Positions 25,301 to 39,400 of a DNA stretch of 64,000 nucleotides are shown here, in pieces; position 1 is the first letter of the stretch, and every line of letters begins with the position of its first letter. Under the pieces are notes generated by a model. That model was not told where the DNA came from, searched no databases, and worked only from the letters and a program-made list of their open reading frames with translations. A program made the translations under genes and the position numbers. Origin of the DNA: Amyelois transitella (lineage: Eukaryota > Arthropoda > Insecta > Lepidoptera > Pyralidae); contig NC_083511.1 in the NCBI RefSeq assembly GCF_032362555.1, positions 6,386,001-6,450,000 on the forward strand, given 5' to 3'.

Positions 25301-25561
25301 TTGAATTAACGCAAATTGAATAACTCTTATCAAGATTAATTCAACAACTATGAATTAAATAATATTAAATGAATACAGGTAACTCACAAGGAGGCTATAA
25401 TCAAAGAGTTGAAGGCGTCACTGAACTTCTTCCAACTTCAAAAGCCAGTTCTCCGCAATCCGAGCCGTGCGCCCTCCGCCGCGTCCCGCAGGAGTGAGAA
25501 ACAGGACCACCTTGCCGCTCTCACGGAAAATTTCATGGACTTTGAGAAGGAACTTCGCTAA
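16338..25561 (+). CDS. Kainate-type ionotropic glutamate receptor, paralog C (divergent)
   Basis: Non-NMDA glutamate receptor subunit, 949 aa. Exons: 16338-16431 (ATG; signal peptide [11 protein letters not shown]), 16670-16810, 17073-17444, 17917-18008, 18174-18293, 18635-18820, 19531-19683, 19937-20137, 20553-20798, 21038-21261, 21676-21813, 21980-22178, 22509-22737, 23758-23873, 24215-24370, 25379-25561 (TAA). All junctions keep frame. Odd points: exon 17073-17444 equals two exons of A and B fused and carries an acidic insertion (about residues 122-168) rich in Glu and Asp; a following exon is split in two by an extra intron (18009-18173); the M3 gate reads [13 protein letters not shown] instead of [11 protein letters not shown]. 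Ligand-site residues remain: TITEER Arg in S1, GGSTYEFFK, and Glu of MESSTIEY in S2. The pore reads [15 protein letters not shown] signals lie at 25943 and 25973. It may be a modulatory or specialised subunit; function is not shown by sequence. Confidence 0.9.
18432..18481 (+). repeat. Short imperfect tandem repeat (~27 bp, two copies)
   Basis: The block ctttatataaacacagac at 18436-18453 recurs with one change at 18463-18480. It lies in the intron between exons 18174-18293 and 18635-18820 of receptor C. Confidence 0.5.
20305..20475 (+). repeat. SINE-C copy in receptor C intron
   Basis: Contains the family core running from 'gaaaccgccgagcttacat' through 'gaatgtggatgaagcgaag' and 'gtctctgcctacccctccgg' to 'gaaagaggcgtga', ending in a tatgtatgta tail. 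The reverse complement is at 62240-62390, with shorter or diverged pieces at 7640-7710, 30053-30110, 30170-30275, 39115-39225 and 56540-56640. Confidence 0.75.
22837..22945 (+). repeat. Degenerate SINE-B relative in receptor C intron
   Basis: Begins attgtaaaagtcaatc, continues to gcaatgggctagca and ccttgattctatca. The same order of blocks appears, diverged, at 59860-59992 within the Unc-13 gene, and the middle block matches the SINE-B consensus. Confidence 0.5.
24942..25193 (+). mobile_element. SINE-B copy in last intron of receptor C
   Basis: About 250 bp copy starting gccgtgtggttcccggca, with the core 'gcgatgggctagcaacctg' and 'caagggatac', and ending ttatgtatgtatg. It is about 80% similar by eye to the fuller copy at 27925-28186. 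No clear target duplication was found, so it is older. Confidence 0.75.
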
Positions 25562-27443
25562 CTTGCAATGTACACACATCCCATACACCAATCAGTTCGA
25601 GATAGCCCAGCTCTTTAGCCCTTCAGTATCTTCATTCTGAGTAACGCATTAGAAAATTTATCCTTTATGAGGTCGGCACCGAGTATCGAACAAATTGGAA
25701 TTTTGCATCTTTCTCGAGTAAGTAACCAATATTGGTTTCAGTTTTTTTTTTAGGCCGCCATAAGACATGCGAAACCGCCTGTCTAGTATGACCAACTTAA
25801 CAGCTTTAAGTGTCCTCCGATGCCTAAGTAAAAGTTAAAATTATTATCCGATGTGTAACTTTTAATATAAAGACATACCTTAATTACAACTTATGTGTCG
25901 AACTATACCATAGCATACAAAATTTATATACCGTATATACATAATAAATCTAAATGAATATATGAATTTTTTAATAAATCTGCTTTGTCTGTTTTTAATA
26001 TTTGTTTAAATAAATTATTTGTTACACTATGAAATGATTGTTTATTGTTAATTGTCTAAATAAATCGTCGTATTCTTGATCGCATCAAGTTCTAAAAAGA
26101 TGCAATGCATCGCGTTGAGCGGCTGATATGGTTTGCAATGTGTAATCTTAAATATCATTTATCCGACCACCTTGATCTGGGAAATTCTTATCACAAAAAC
26201 AATACGCAATAACTAATGCAAAATACCTAAGTCGTTCGTATAAAACCGATTGACTCGATCGCAATCTCAGCCACCATTATCGTTGTTTTTAATGACATTC
26301 GATCTATCTTGTACCCAAAGTTAATATCACATCACATCATCTTGTCCAAATTGATTAGAATTTGCATACATATAATTATATCTTTACTCCTTACGGGAAG
26401 AAAAGCGCCAATAGTCCCGGAAAGACTAAAACAGTATCAAATAGTGACGCAGTTAACAGACCGTCGTCTAAAAGAAACTCAAGATAATTAGCTCCTCCCT
26501 TGATTGGAATGTTATTAAATAAATAGATTACACTAGCATTAGGATTAATAAATGAAGATTTTTAAATTAACCGTGATAAGGACCTTATTAATAATAACGT
26601 ATCTACCTACTGATACACATTCAAAAAATTTGATATTATGAGATGGGCCAGGATATGAACCAAAAACAAATAAAATAATATTTCCACACCACGAATCCTT
26701 TCTTCAGTAATTATGAAATAAAATAGATAAAGAACTCAAACATAGAGATTATATACATTAGTGTGAGTGCTAACCGATGCTCTTATGGTGACTTAGAAAA
26801 ACCTGCACATTCGGGCACCTAGCAAATAATTATGACTCAATATAGGTTAGGTTTCCCTGCAAAGGTTACAAAGCTCAGATAGGAGTCGTTTCGTGTAAAA
26901 AGGCAACTTCGTGCTTCTCTCCATCCTTGGAGAGAAGAAAAAAATACCGTCACAAAATGACTGCCAAGTATAAAGTTTTTTTTGAACTCATTAAACAAAG
27001 GGTCAGACTGTACTCACACTCACTTCACAATTACAATCAAAGAAACAAAACCATTATCTCATACGCTAAGTTATGTACTAATACTACTTCTTATATACTA
27101 CTTAAACATTTCGGCCGTAGATAGGTCACATCCGGGGACCTGCACGTGCTGAGCTGAACTCTTCAAACGTACGCGACTCCCGATCGGAAACGAGGGTTCT
27201 GTCGGAAGCCCACACTGTCATTAATACTACTGGAATCAATACAACTACGAACATTGATTGACAAGCATAATCCATTGATTCCTATAAATAATAATTCAAA
27301 ATTGTAAGAGCTTGAAATACAGCAATGGGCTGTAGGTTTATCGGTTTAAACGCGTGAGCTCATCGCTTGCGCAGTCAGTCAATTGTAGCGAAAGAACGCT
27401 AAACAAATCTGCTGGTTCAGTGGCGCAAGAGACACCGTGTACA
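25562..27443. other. Intergenic region between receptor C and the PLC-like gene
   Basis: The first about 420 bp are the probable 3' UTR of receptor C, ending near AATAAA at 25973-25978 followed by a T/G-rich stretch. A SINE-D copy occupies about 26755-26925. The last about 70 bp contain the PLC-like gene's 5' UTR, with an insect-type initiator TCAGT at 27375-27379. The remainder is AT-rich with no gene recognised. Confidence 0.55.
26755..26925 (+). repeat. SINE-D partial copy
   Basis: Shares with 43614-43975 the blocks 'ctaaccgatgctct', 'cctgcacattc', 'ggttaggtttccctgcaaag' and 'ggagtcgtttcgtgtaaaa'. The tRNA-like head is missing. Confidence 0.65.
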
Positions 27444-30400
27444 ATGGCCGTGTCGGTGATAGCCGTGGTGGCACTGGCTGCCACCGTGCTTGGCGCGACC
27501 ATAGTGCGTAAGTTTAAAAATTAACAAAATATTTTTCTTTTTCTGCTAACGATTATCCAAATATTTGTGTGGTGAGAAATTAGAAATTAAAATACACCAT
27601 AGTATCACTGAACTTAAAAAAATACGCGCTCTGAAAAGCCCTGTAGCGATATTTTTGAATTATTTGGTGTATTTTTTTCGTTTATACTCGGTAAGTACTG
27701 AGCAATTTTAAAATGCAGCCTCAAGATTTTAAATATTTGCAAGACTAAACAGATACTTTGATTTGTTGTTATAAATTTATTTCATGATAACCTTTGATAA
27801 AACTGCGATCATTTAGAGCAGCGACGCATTTGCCGACGACAACCAAAACATTTCCCATTATCACTCCACTTTGACAGTTCAAGGTTACTGTTATATCCTG
27901 ATATAGCGCCTCAAACTAATTTGTGCCGTGTGGTTCCCGGCACTATTACAAAAAAGAATAGGACCACTCCATCTCTTTCCCATGGATGTCGTAAAAGGCG
28001 ACTAAGGGATAGGCTTATTAACTTAGGATTCCTCTTTTAGGCGATGGGCTAGCAACCTGTCACTATTTGAATCTCGGTTCTATCATTAAGCCAAATAGCT
28101 GAACGTGGCCATTCAGTATTTTCAAGACTGTTGGCTCTGTCTACCCCGCAAGGGATATAGACGTGATCATATGTATGTATGTATGTAACTAATTTGTACC
28201 GGGTTGTGGTGATACTAGGACTTACCTTGTGATAAAATTTGATTTTCACTATAAGAATTATACTTAGTATATTTCAACTTCCAAGTGCCAGCTGCTTCTT
28301 TTTCCGGACAGACGTACTTCACATCTCTTAAAACATGAGACAAAAAGAAAATACTTAATAATTTTCGGAAAAAAATAAATGCAGTTGATATTTCAACGCG
28401 ATTGAGTGACGATTTCCCCATCTAAAATGTTCGACCAATGAGTTTATTTTTACTATAATACCATATTAATAAAAAGAAGTCCTTTTTTGTGCCTTTGCCT
28501 GGTCGCGATGGGTTCGCGCATGGTAGTATAAATAAAGGCTGAGAAACGCTTAATACTATTTATAAATTATTCTTTAGCATTGTTTTCTTGGTGTAATAAA
28601 ACTTGAGCAATTTATGTTACATAAGAGTACGTATATGAGTACGTATTCTGTGGTGTAAGTCACACACGCTCGCTAGTCATAATTAGATATTGCTGAGACA
28701 CGCTTGCTAAAATAATTATACATAATATTCGCGGATACGGATACACATACAGTACAGTCATAAGTATCTATAATTAAGCACGCTGGTCACTTATGGTTTA
28801 ACACGGCTGTAACAGAAGAAGCGTAAGGTGTATCGGGTATGTCTCTCTTGCATATTCTGAGGATAACTAAAAATATACATATAACAAATCCCTTGTCTTT
28901 TTAAATTCTTGATGATCCAAACTGGGTAAAGTTATCAGTGTTACACAAGTCTCTTCGTATTAAGTACTCTTCATTGAATTTTGGTCACAGAAATTTAGAC
29001 ATTAGGCTAGGAACCGAAAGGAAAGCGTTTATCAATCTTCTCTTCTGCTTTACATCAATTTATTTTTAAATTTCTTTTTTGTAAGCACCTATTTTTTAAG
29101 TTTACCGCTCAACCAACCCAATTTTTATTTTTTAAACATACTTGGTCAATGGACACAATTTTCCACTGACCAACTTTATTTAACCTTTAACGAGACATAT
29201 AAAATACAAGCTATCGTAAACCCTCATAAAAATATTAAGTAACCGTAAACACCGTGTTTTGTTTATCTGAGGTTTCTCAATGTACGAGGTCATAATTCTT
29301 ATTGTCTGACTTCTAACGGTAGATAAGAATACATGCGATGCAAAGTTATATTATTGTGAATCCTTTTTAGGTACTATGGTTAGGGTAGATTTAAAAAAAC
29401 AATTGAAATATTAATTAAAATAATCAAATTAATAATTATAAGTTATGAAAATTTTATGCTATTTAGTATATTTTATTCTCTTTTTGTCACATTTTATTCA
29501 TCATCATCCGTTCAAAATCCTTTAATCTTGAAGTAACGCTTTGCATGTTCATTTCCAACTTGCTAGATTAGTGATGAGAGTAAACATTATACTAAACCAA
29601 TCGTTAGATAATGAGTCGATTGCGCTCATCTATTGCATCAGTATTACCTCAGATTGCAATAAAACACATAATCAACTAGAACCATCCACAAAAAGCTAAC
29701 GCATTTCCGCAAAATGGTCGTTTAATTAGCACCCACTTGATAAAAAGTGTGTGTGTGTGTTCTCCGTTAAATAACTTTTATAGTTTACGACAGATTCTGT
29801 CCTCCATGCCATTCTGAAACTGGTAATAACAGTTAAATGTTCACCAAAAATTACTAATAAAGGTTGACTTAAGGCGGGCCTTAAAAACTTTTCCAAAAGT
29901 TTCTAAAATATATCATCACGACTTTCTATTCTCAGTACAACCTCTTCCTGATATTTACAATAGAAACAAATTTATCATTTTTGAACATTGTCCCATTGGT
30001 CAGCATTTCTCTAATACGAACACTTAAGTACATAATATGTGTATTGAATACATACATACATAAACTCACGCCTCTTTCCCGGAGGGGTAGGCAGAGACTA
30101 CCTCTTATTATTATAAGTGTATTGAATGTTAATAATTATACTTAAGAATATAGAGAGCAACTCTCATAAGTCTCTTAAGAGTGATGAATGTGGGTTAACC
30201 GAAAGAAGTTCCGTGGCAAGTGGAAATATGTGGTCTCTACTTACACCTCCGTGAAAGAGTCGTAGTTTTTTGTAAAACGTATGTAAGAAAGCTACTACGA
30301 AACTCACTAAGGTAGGTCACGAGGGTGGCACTCCAGGCGAGAGTATTCTACAAAATAACAATCGAGCAAATGTAATGTACAACATAAAATAATGGCAAAC

Positions 30401-33400
30401 AATATGCTGATGATATGGCAGCTGGTGACAAATAACTTCATGCAAATAATTTTCAAACAAAAACAAATGTTTCATTGCGCTGTTACAACAAAAATAAAAA
30501 AAATCCACAATTCAATTTGCACAGATTTTCTTCAAAGATTTTACTTAGATTATCACTCACATATACAGCCTGCAATCTAATGCAACAGAGGCGAGAGAGA
30601 GAGAGAATATTGACCAAATTATGTAATTTGGCAATGTGCAAACCAATGTGAATACATTAGCCCACATTCTTCGCAAATGCTGAATGAACGAAGTAGGGTA
30701 CCCCTAACAGTCAAGTGCAATGGGCATGACGCGGACACGGAACGTCAAAGTTACGATATCGACGAGCGTTGTATAACAACGCTAGTTTGCGTGTTGCATA
30801 CCGATTATCGTTTCCAAATAGAATGTATCGACGATTCAATCGGACTCTTGCTTTGACATAATAGTTGGGAATTTTCTAGATACGTACGCCTGGTTGGTTT
30901 GAACTGAAAGGAATAGTAACAAGGTATTGCTAAAATCATCAACACTTGGTAACCCAACGTGCCTCTTCAACCACGATCCTGTATTGAATAAGTCAGGTTT
31001 TTACACGAAGCGATTCGCGCCTGACCTCCACAACCTATGCAGGGGATTCTCACCAATATTGGTTACGTCCAGCAGATTTCCTCTCCTTACTGCAGTAGGG
31101 AAATGGTTAAGCAATCAAACGAAAGTGCAAAGTTATTGTAGATTAAAATAAGGGGCCTTGACGTCACATTTGCATATATAATTTTAAAATCCTTAATGTT
31201 ATCCACAATATCATCAAAATTGACGTTCAATCATAATGTCGTTTATCTACTTATCGTTAGAAATCACAGCAAACAATTTAATTATCCATGATGAATGTGT
31301 TTTTGTATATTTCCCTTATTATTATTATTTAAATATTTATCAGGATAAAGTACTATTATTCCGTTGGTTACAAGGTATATTTATTTTCAATTTGACTGCA
31401 ATTTGCGTATAATTTTAATGAATAACAGATATTATCAGTTTGAAACAACCTGTATAAGGTTCAAGACCACCCCTCTAATCTCTCAATAAAAACATAATTA
31501 TTATTACCTTTTTCTGATAGCAAAATCCTAAGTCAATATGTCACCTTATAAGTACAAAAGAATTTTAATTAAAAAAATCGTTTGCGCATAGAAAAAGACT
31601 GTGTCAAATACAAAGGTCTCTACAGACAGGATACATGTCCTCGAAAGCCTGTCTTAGCTATATAAAGTCCAGGTTTAACCTGCAAATAATTCAATACATT
31701 TCAAGAAAATTATCCCAAAGTAGACAAATCACATTTATGATAGGATAATGTAATTTTATTTAATTCTTTAGGTAAATTTAATATGAACGAAACCACGGTA
31801 TATTTATATATTCGCTTAGTGGCGACTCTAACACAGAATTTTGGAAATCATTTAAATAAGTATATCAAATCATTAATTTAAAATGTTCAATCGTTTCTTT
31901 TCCAGGTTTTCACGTCATTAATCATTTCATGTATCATTTCAGTGTCAATGCTGCCACACCGCGCTCCGCCCTCTGATTCCGCGGTAAAAACAAGCCGGTT
32001 GCTAAATCTCGAACGTGTATGTACGTACTGTAAGCTGCCCAAGGCTTACATAGGCGTCTAGAAAAGCACAATTGGTACTTGGTGGCACTCATATAATTCA
32101 CTTTATTTCTACTAACCTGGAACAATCTGTAAATTTCGTCATATTTGTAGAGTAGTCTCTGTTCTAGCTTATTTATGTGATTTTTGTGCGTCAAATAATC
32201 TTCAGAAAGCATACTACATTCACGTGCCGTGTTTAGATCGTCAACTACGTAGGTAATTAACATAAATTTTGTAATAAAAACTTAAATGTAGCCTTAATGC
32301 TACTGATAAAGTAATTAGTCGTTCCCATGCTTTTTACTAATATATCTGTTCAGTGTAGATCTTTCAAAATATAACGATGTAAGCAATAAAAAATTTAATT
32401 ACCGTTATTCACGTTATAATTTATTGTAAAATTTGATATAAATGATCTAATATAGCACATAACAAACATCCATCTACTTTCGCCTTTTGAAAAAATATTA
32501 ATTACATTAAGAAACTTTTCCAAGGGCAAAACAATTCCTAAAGTTCTTGATGCTTGAAATTTTTATATTAAATCTCACGTCTTATTTATTAATCAAGAAC
32601 ACAAACCGGCCCTTGGTCCCGACCGGTCATTGCGGTAACTTTTTCACAAAAATATTTTCATTTCCTTTGATCGCCGAACAATAGAACAAAAGGTACCTTC
32701 ACCATTTGAAATACTTGCAAAGAAAAATATTTCATCAAGTGTAATAGAACCAGTTTGAAATTGTTTATAATTCCAGCGTCAAGAAATGATCCCTTGGAGT
32801 TTTCGACATGTGGCCGAGTGTGGGTGACTGTGCACTCCCCGGAGATCAAACAGACGAGACAGCCCGACCTGATTGACGCTTTGGAAGTCAACTGGGACTT
32901 CAGCAGCTGCTCGTCAATACCAAAAAATGTAAGTTACTAAATACACCTGTTCTTTTCGAAGAATTATACATACTTTATACCGCAAATTTTAATGTTACGT
33001 CTTTTATGTATAGAAATTTTTTAATGGAGTCGTAGAACTCTGATTCACAACCAGCCTACAAACACAAGAAAAGTATATCATCGTGATGCCTCAGTCATCC
33101 TCTGATGACTTTACCTTCCAGCAGCCTACAGCAGTTGGCTTACAATGAAATTTTTGCAATTTTTTTTTGGTGATTTTGTAAATATTCCCGCTTACTTCGT
33201 CCCTGATATTCGACGTACTTTTTGAATCAGACCCCGCAATTGATCTAATGACCGTTCAGAGTCATTGTACTCGTCCGTGTTAACTCTTTACGAACAATTT
33301 TCTCAGCAGTATTACTGCTAATTGCAATAACAGAGAGACAGTTTTAAGAAAATCAAAATTATTATAACTTCACTAAATTAAGGTACCGGTCTTCACGTTG

Positions 33401-36400
33401 TTAGAGTAGACAATCTGGAATGGATTTCTTTTTATTATTTTATAGCACATTGACCATCAAATTGCATATGTAGCATTTTTTCCTTATCTTTTACATACAT
33501 ATCATATCTATATCCCTTGCGGGGTAGATAGAGCCAACAGTCTCGAAATCTTCTTCGAAAATGAGTAAGTATCGAAAATATTTAGCAATTCAAATCGTAT
33601 TATTTGTCTTCTTTTTATTATGCAATAACTTGTTCATCATAGCTAAAACAAAAACCAGTTTATTAAATTCGTTACCCAGTCGATATGTAGGTAACAACAT
33701 CTATTTGGCAATTACTCCTATTAATAATTTTACTGAAGTAATATAAATGTGAAAAAGTGCTAATGAAAATATGAAATCTGCGCGTTCTGATATTTTTTTT
33801 ACTTATTTTTGTATTACTGATAATTTCCATACTTTTCAAATTTTATACACCATTTTGATCATTTTTTTTTTCTATAATTTTTTAACAATCAGTTCAGTAT
33901 TTAAGTAGGTATACAATACATTGAGACGTTTCTTTCTGCAGATAGCTATCTTCAAGAGTAGGCCATTAGCCTGGAAAGATGCGGAATGGTTCCACTCCAT
34001 CAACACACCCCAGGGCTACATCCTGACTGATGTGACCCTGGGCGAAGGCGCTCTGCCCGGTGGCTGGCTCACGGGCCCTGGGCTCAAGGGGCCCCATTGT
34101 CTGTGGCCCTGGGTGGCTGCTGGGGACGATGAGATACAGGCCTACAACTGCTTGAAGATACAGCCAACTTGGATGGAGGATCATACGTAAGTCAACTTTA
34201 GATATTTTTATAATTTATTACCATTATCTTGGTCACTATCTGAACCTTATTCCATCATTAAGCCATTCAGCAGAACGTGGCTATAATTCTTTTCGAATCT
34301 GTCGGCTCCGTCTACCCCGTAAGGGATGAAGACGTTAATAATTTGTATGTATTTATTAGTATGCATGAATATTCTATAGCCATTTCTCCATGAATAATGA
34401 TCATCTGACTATAACTCAATTTGATTATATAAGGTGAGAAAGTGACTTAAATATTTAAATAATGAAGTTTCCCAGATATTGCTTATTTTAAATTACTAAA
34501 TAATTTGAATCTCAATTCCATCTTCAAGCCGTACAGCTAAACTTGATCTTTCAATGTTTTCGAGACTTTTGTCACTGTCTACCCCGCAAGGGATGTAGAT
34601 GTGACTGTAAATATGTAAGTAGGTGTGATACCCAATACATCATTCCCATTTGAACTAGACAAGAAGCCCAATCAAAATATCTGATTACATTAATTTCCAT
34701 CTAAAATTAGGGCACACGCTAAGTAACACATGCTTCGTTCAGTTGCAACCAGTCAATACCACAATTTGTACTAAGCAATCATTCAATTTAGGCTAACGTA
34801 CCTTGATCAAATCGGTGACGTTCTTGTGATACATCAGGTCAAAAGTACCCTAAAAGCTTACGTGGGAAAAATTATAAATGTGGATGAAACAGAAGATTTT
34901 GCCAAAATTACATAAATAGAGTACACAATATATAAAATTCCAGAGTCTGCCCTAATGAGCACCGGATGGGCACTGAACTTGATTTAATTCTGTATCGCAA
35001 ACTCAAAGCCCTTCTAACTCCACACTGACTGACTAGAGTTGGAATGTTCTTGAGTATATTCCATAACGCTTATAAAAACTAGCATTTGCGCGAGGCGAGG
35101 GACTGCCCTCGGGAATTTTCTTACCTATGTTACTCCTGAAGGTCTATTCTATTTACGTGTTAATGTTCGTCAAAATCGGTTCAGTAGTTTTTGAGTTTAT
35201 TCGTTACAAACAAAAATAAAAATCTTTTCTCATTGTAATGATATGGAGCGGATGGCAATTAAATAGCATAACTATTACAAATTGCGCTAAGAGAACTTCC
35301 AAAACTATAAGTAAATAATCTCGGTTTAACCCTCCGGAAATAGGGTATGATTATTATTATTTTATCATTAAATCAAGGGACAAGATCGGCCACCTGCGTA
35401 TAGGCGAGCTGGCCATCGCCGGGACCCACAACGCAGGCGCCTGGAGATTCAACACAGAGATCAGCAACCTGGCCCGGGACAGCTTTGTTCTATGCCAGGA
35501 CCGCTCCGTTTGGGCACAGCTCGTCCACGGCATCAGATACCTGGACTTCAGAATCGCTTACTACGAGTTCTACCAGAATGTGGACGATAGGTGAGTGTGA
35601 CAAACATTGTTTAGAAATATAGACTATTTTAGGTTTCTAAATAACCCATATGTTACGTTTATTTAAACTACATTGTACAATATAAGTACATGTAGGTACA
35701 TAGCACAATAGGTGGACAGCATTATCTACCAGTCGCCATTGGATCTCAAAGAGAACTTCAGAATGCGACCAAACCAAAAAACTACTAAGTAGTTAGGTAC
35801 TTTTTACAGAAATTAAAACATTAAATATTAATTATAAAAGTTGATGTCTAGAAATGTACTTTAACACGTGAGTACGTTGTGCATATCATAAATTACAATA
35901 TACGATTATTGCTACAGAATTAAATGTGAGCAACTATATGCATTAACGTTAATAAGTATTCAGGCAATGTTAATTAGAAAAAAAACTTAAATGTCGTATA
36001 ATTTTATGAGGTGACATCGTGTGAAACTAAAAAAATACCTACTTCTCCAAACGTTTCATTACTATTCTTCTGCCTAACTGTACTCCCGGACTGTATTCTC
36101 ATCAGAGGATGGGGCACCACCACCTCTGGAGAGAAGCCCGAGGTGTGTCTTTTACCATGGATCCAGGATTAAGTGAGTTAGGATTTACACAAATCGGATC
36201 TCATCTGACCTCCGCAAAAAGCTTGCGGGTAAACCCAACCCGTTTTGGATCGATTATGGTAACACATCCAGTTGTCTGAATGTAAGGGTTTCCCCGTGAT
36301 GTTTTCCCACACATTACGAGCATCGTTTAGCTTATTTAAACTTATTTACATGACTATGAAAATAGTCATTGGTCACATGGTCGGGGTGTGATTCGACCTT

Positions 36401-39400
36401 TCGGCGCATCACGCATTTTAACAGCGCACCTTACCGATTCGACTACCGACGTTCCTTAACATTACATTACATTTCAGCATAATCGCAATTTCTCACTAGC
36501 ATACCAACTATATCTGATAAACATAGCTTAATTGCCAGTGGTTTCTCATTACTGCCTATAAAATTGTTAAAAGGAGAACAAAATAGCCTAAGATCTCGTA
36601 AAATATTTTCACCGCAATAATGAACATGAGCGCACATAAAACATACAGTTGTAATGTAACTAGACAGTTACGTATCACAATACATTAAGCTGTAATAAAA
36701 AAATATGTTATTACCAGCAAATGATAACCCTTATACTTTAAGTCGAGAGTAAAATTTTGAGTAAAATTTCGAGAACGAAAGTAAAATTTTGCTTCGTAAA
36801 AGATGAAGACACAATTGCTATAATTTTATAGATAACTAGCTTTCCGCCCGCGGCTTCGCCCACGTGTAATTCGGTTATATATAGCGTTTTTTAATGATCT
36901 CGACAGGGCTTTTTCTTCCACAGGCTGAAATCTTGTTACAACTGGAATTAAATATAGCCTGTGTTACTCAGGGATGATGTAGCCTCGTGATAGTTAATAG
37001 AAAATAAAATTCGGGTGTTTTATTTATGCATACCGATTACGCCGAGATTTATGGACCGATTTACGTGATTCTTTTTTTGTTCGGTAGAGTATACTTTCAA
37101 GTTGGTCCCGTTGTTACCTAGTCAGGATCTGATGATGGTATTCCAGGCAAATCAAGGGCAAACCTCAAATTTACAGGCAATTATGTTTTTGACAATTTCA
37201 TAGATCTGTTTAAGTATTTGCGTCTGATAGTCATCATCCCATGTGAATGAGCTGATGATGGAAGGTACAACTCCTCAACGGTTAGGAGTTGAAAGAAAAT
37301 TCTTACGAAGTTATACGTACATGTGAGGCTATTAGGTTGACCTGATAATAAAAAGTAAATCTCATTAACGTTAAGAATTTAGGTGAAAATGGATGCGGAC
37401 AAATTTCGTCTCTTCACTTGTTTCCTTTTAGCTGTTTGTATGGGTAGTGTTAACACAAAATAGGGATTTAAAGGCGTGATGTTATTAATGTTATGCATGT
37501 ATGTACATAATTATGTATGTTATTATGTATGTTAAAGAGACGACTGAAAGTTGTCATACAAAGTCTTTTTTTTTAAGGATGGGAAATCATCAAATGACCT
37601 CTCCCGCTCTGGGTGGAACGGAAGGGAGTGTCAGACTTTTACTGACTAAAACCCAACTCGTTCCTTCAGTTGCCCTTTGCGTTCCGGGGCCTCGGTATCT
37701 CGTTAGAACTTTCCCGCAGCCCCGGCTCAGTTTATCCCGTTTCCCCCCCTTGGGGGTTGACATTTCAAAAATCCCTTCTTAGTGCTCACTTATGTTACTA
37801 AAGGAACCTCTGTTCAAAATCTCAGACTCCTATACCGAGCGGTTTCGGCTGTGCGTTAATAAATCAGTCACCCAATCGCACCCCCTAAATCACGATTGGA
37901 GGGTAGTTTGAAAAAACTTATAATGTCAAACATATTTACTTGCCTATGTACGTGTTCATGCCAAGTTTCAAGTTTATAAACCCAAGGAATAAGATTTTTC
38001 ATAGAAACGTTTTTACCCCTTTTCCCCCCCTTGGAGGTTGAATTTCCAAAAATCCTTTCTTAGTGCTCCCCTACATATCCCAAGGAACCTACATTCCAAA
38101 TTTCAGCTGTCTACGACCAGTAGTTTCGACTGTGCGTTGTCTGTCAGTCAGTCACTCAGTAACGGAAGAGTTTTATATATATAGATTAACTTCGTCCCAT
38201 GATTAATTCCCGTAGGATCCACAGTAAGTTAGAAATTATAATTATTTTCGGCATAATATGATAGCTACAAAGGCACAATACATATAGTACTCGTAGAATA
38301 CAACCAGTGGATAGGAGGCAATTTTAGGACAAAACTAGGTTCAATAACTAGTAAATATCTATTCAAAACTCGTAGGTTGACACCTACGAGAGAGGCAGTC
38401 GCCCGTAAAACATTACCGAGCCTTTTAAAAGCCTGAAACATTTTTAGCTTCGAAGCTATAGAGAAAGATGACCAAGGCTAACACATACACCTACATACTT
38501 TGTAAGATAAGTAAGTATGTATTTTAATGACATTAACCTTATTTCCAGATACTGGCTGAACCATAACTTAGTACGAGTCCGTCCGTTAGTACCGCTACTT
38601 AGAGAAATAAGGATTTTCTTAGACACAACTAAAGAGGTTAGTAAGTCATTCAAAACCAATATTAATATTCTGTCTTCCAAACATCAAAAATTCTTAATAT
38701 TACAAAAGTGCTCTGAATTTCATAATTAAATGTAATATTATCTAAACGTAGACATTATTGGTATAACATTATAATTTTCGGTTACGCTAAGCCTAAAAAA
38801 GATTATTATGTTGTATCAGAAATTGGGTAACATGTCTTATGTTAATATATTTTAATGGATTATTTCCTAATATTACAGCAACAACACAGAAAATGAGCGA
38901 AAAAGATTGTCAAATAATGGTTGCAATCTAGAAAATTACAAACATTTCCATTCTATTATTAAACGTTCTCGCGGGAATCGGTATAAATTTATTTAAGTTG
39001 GAAAAATCTCATCTTCTTCTTAGGTCTCGTAAATTAAAAATAAAATATTTTTCCATTTTAACACTTTGCGATTAAGTACGCAAATCAAGTGTTATGCAAG
39101 TACCTAAGAACTATATTTTCCATACATACAATCGCGCCTCATTCCCGGAAGGGTAAACTACATATTGCTTGCCACTTGCCATGATTCCTGCATTTTTCTT
39201 TTATTTCATCCACTACCATATTTTCCATTAACTTATTAGTCTATCCTTTATTTCAGATAGTTTTCCTGGATGCCCACCATTTCCCAATGGGTTTCTATGA
39301 CCAGACAGGGGCTCCTTTGCAGCACGTGCACGCTGGGTTACTTGAGATAATCCAAAGAGAACTTGGGCCCCATTTGGCATTTGCTAATGATTTTGCCACA

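Noticed and set aside
16338-25561. Receptor C as a pseudogene because of its altered gate
   Set aside because: All 16 exons are open, splice sites are canonical and ligand-site residues persist, so it is most likely functional.
33966-34184. Antisense open frame opposite a PLC exon
   Set aside because: Shadow of the exon 33942-34186, which is in phase with its neighbours.
37501-37782. 93-codon open frame
   Set aside because: Lies within the dispersed non-coding element at 36837-38185, has no splice context and no family resemblance.
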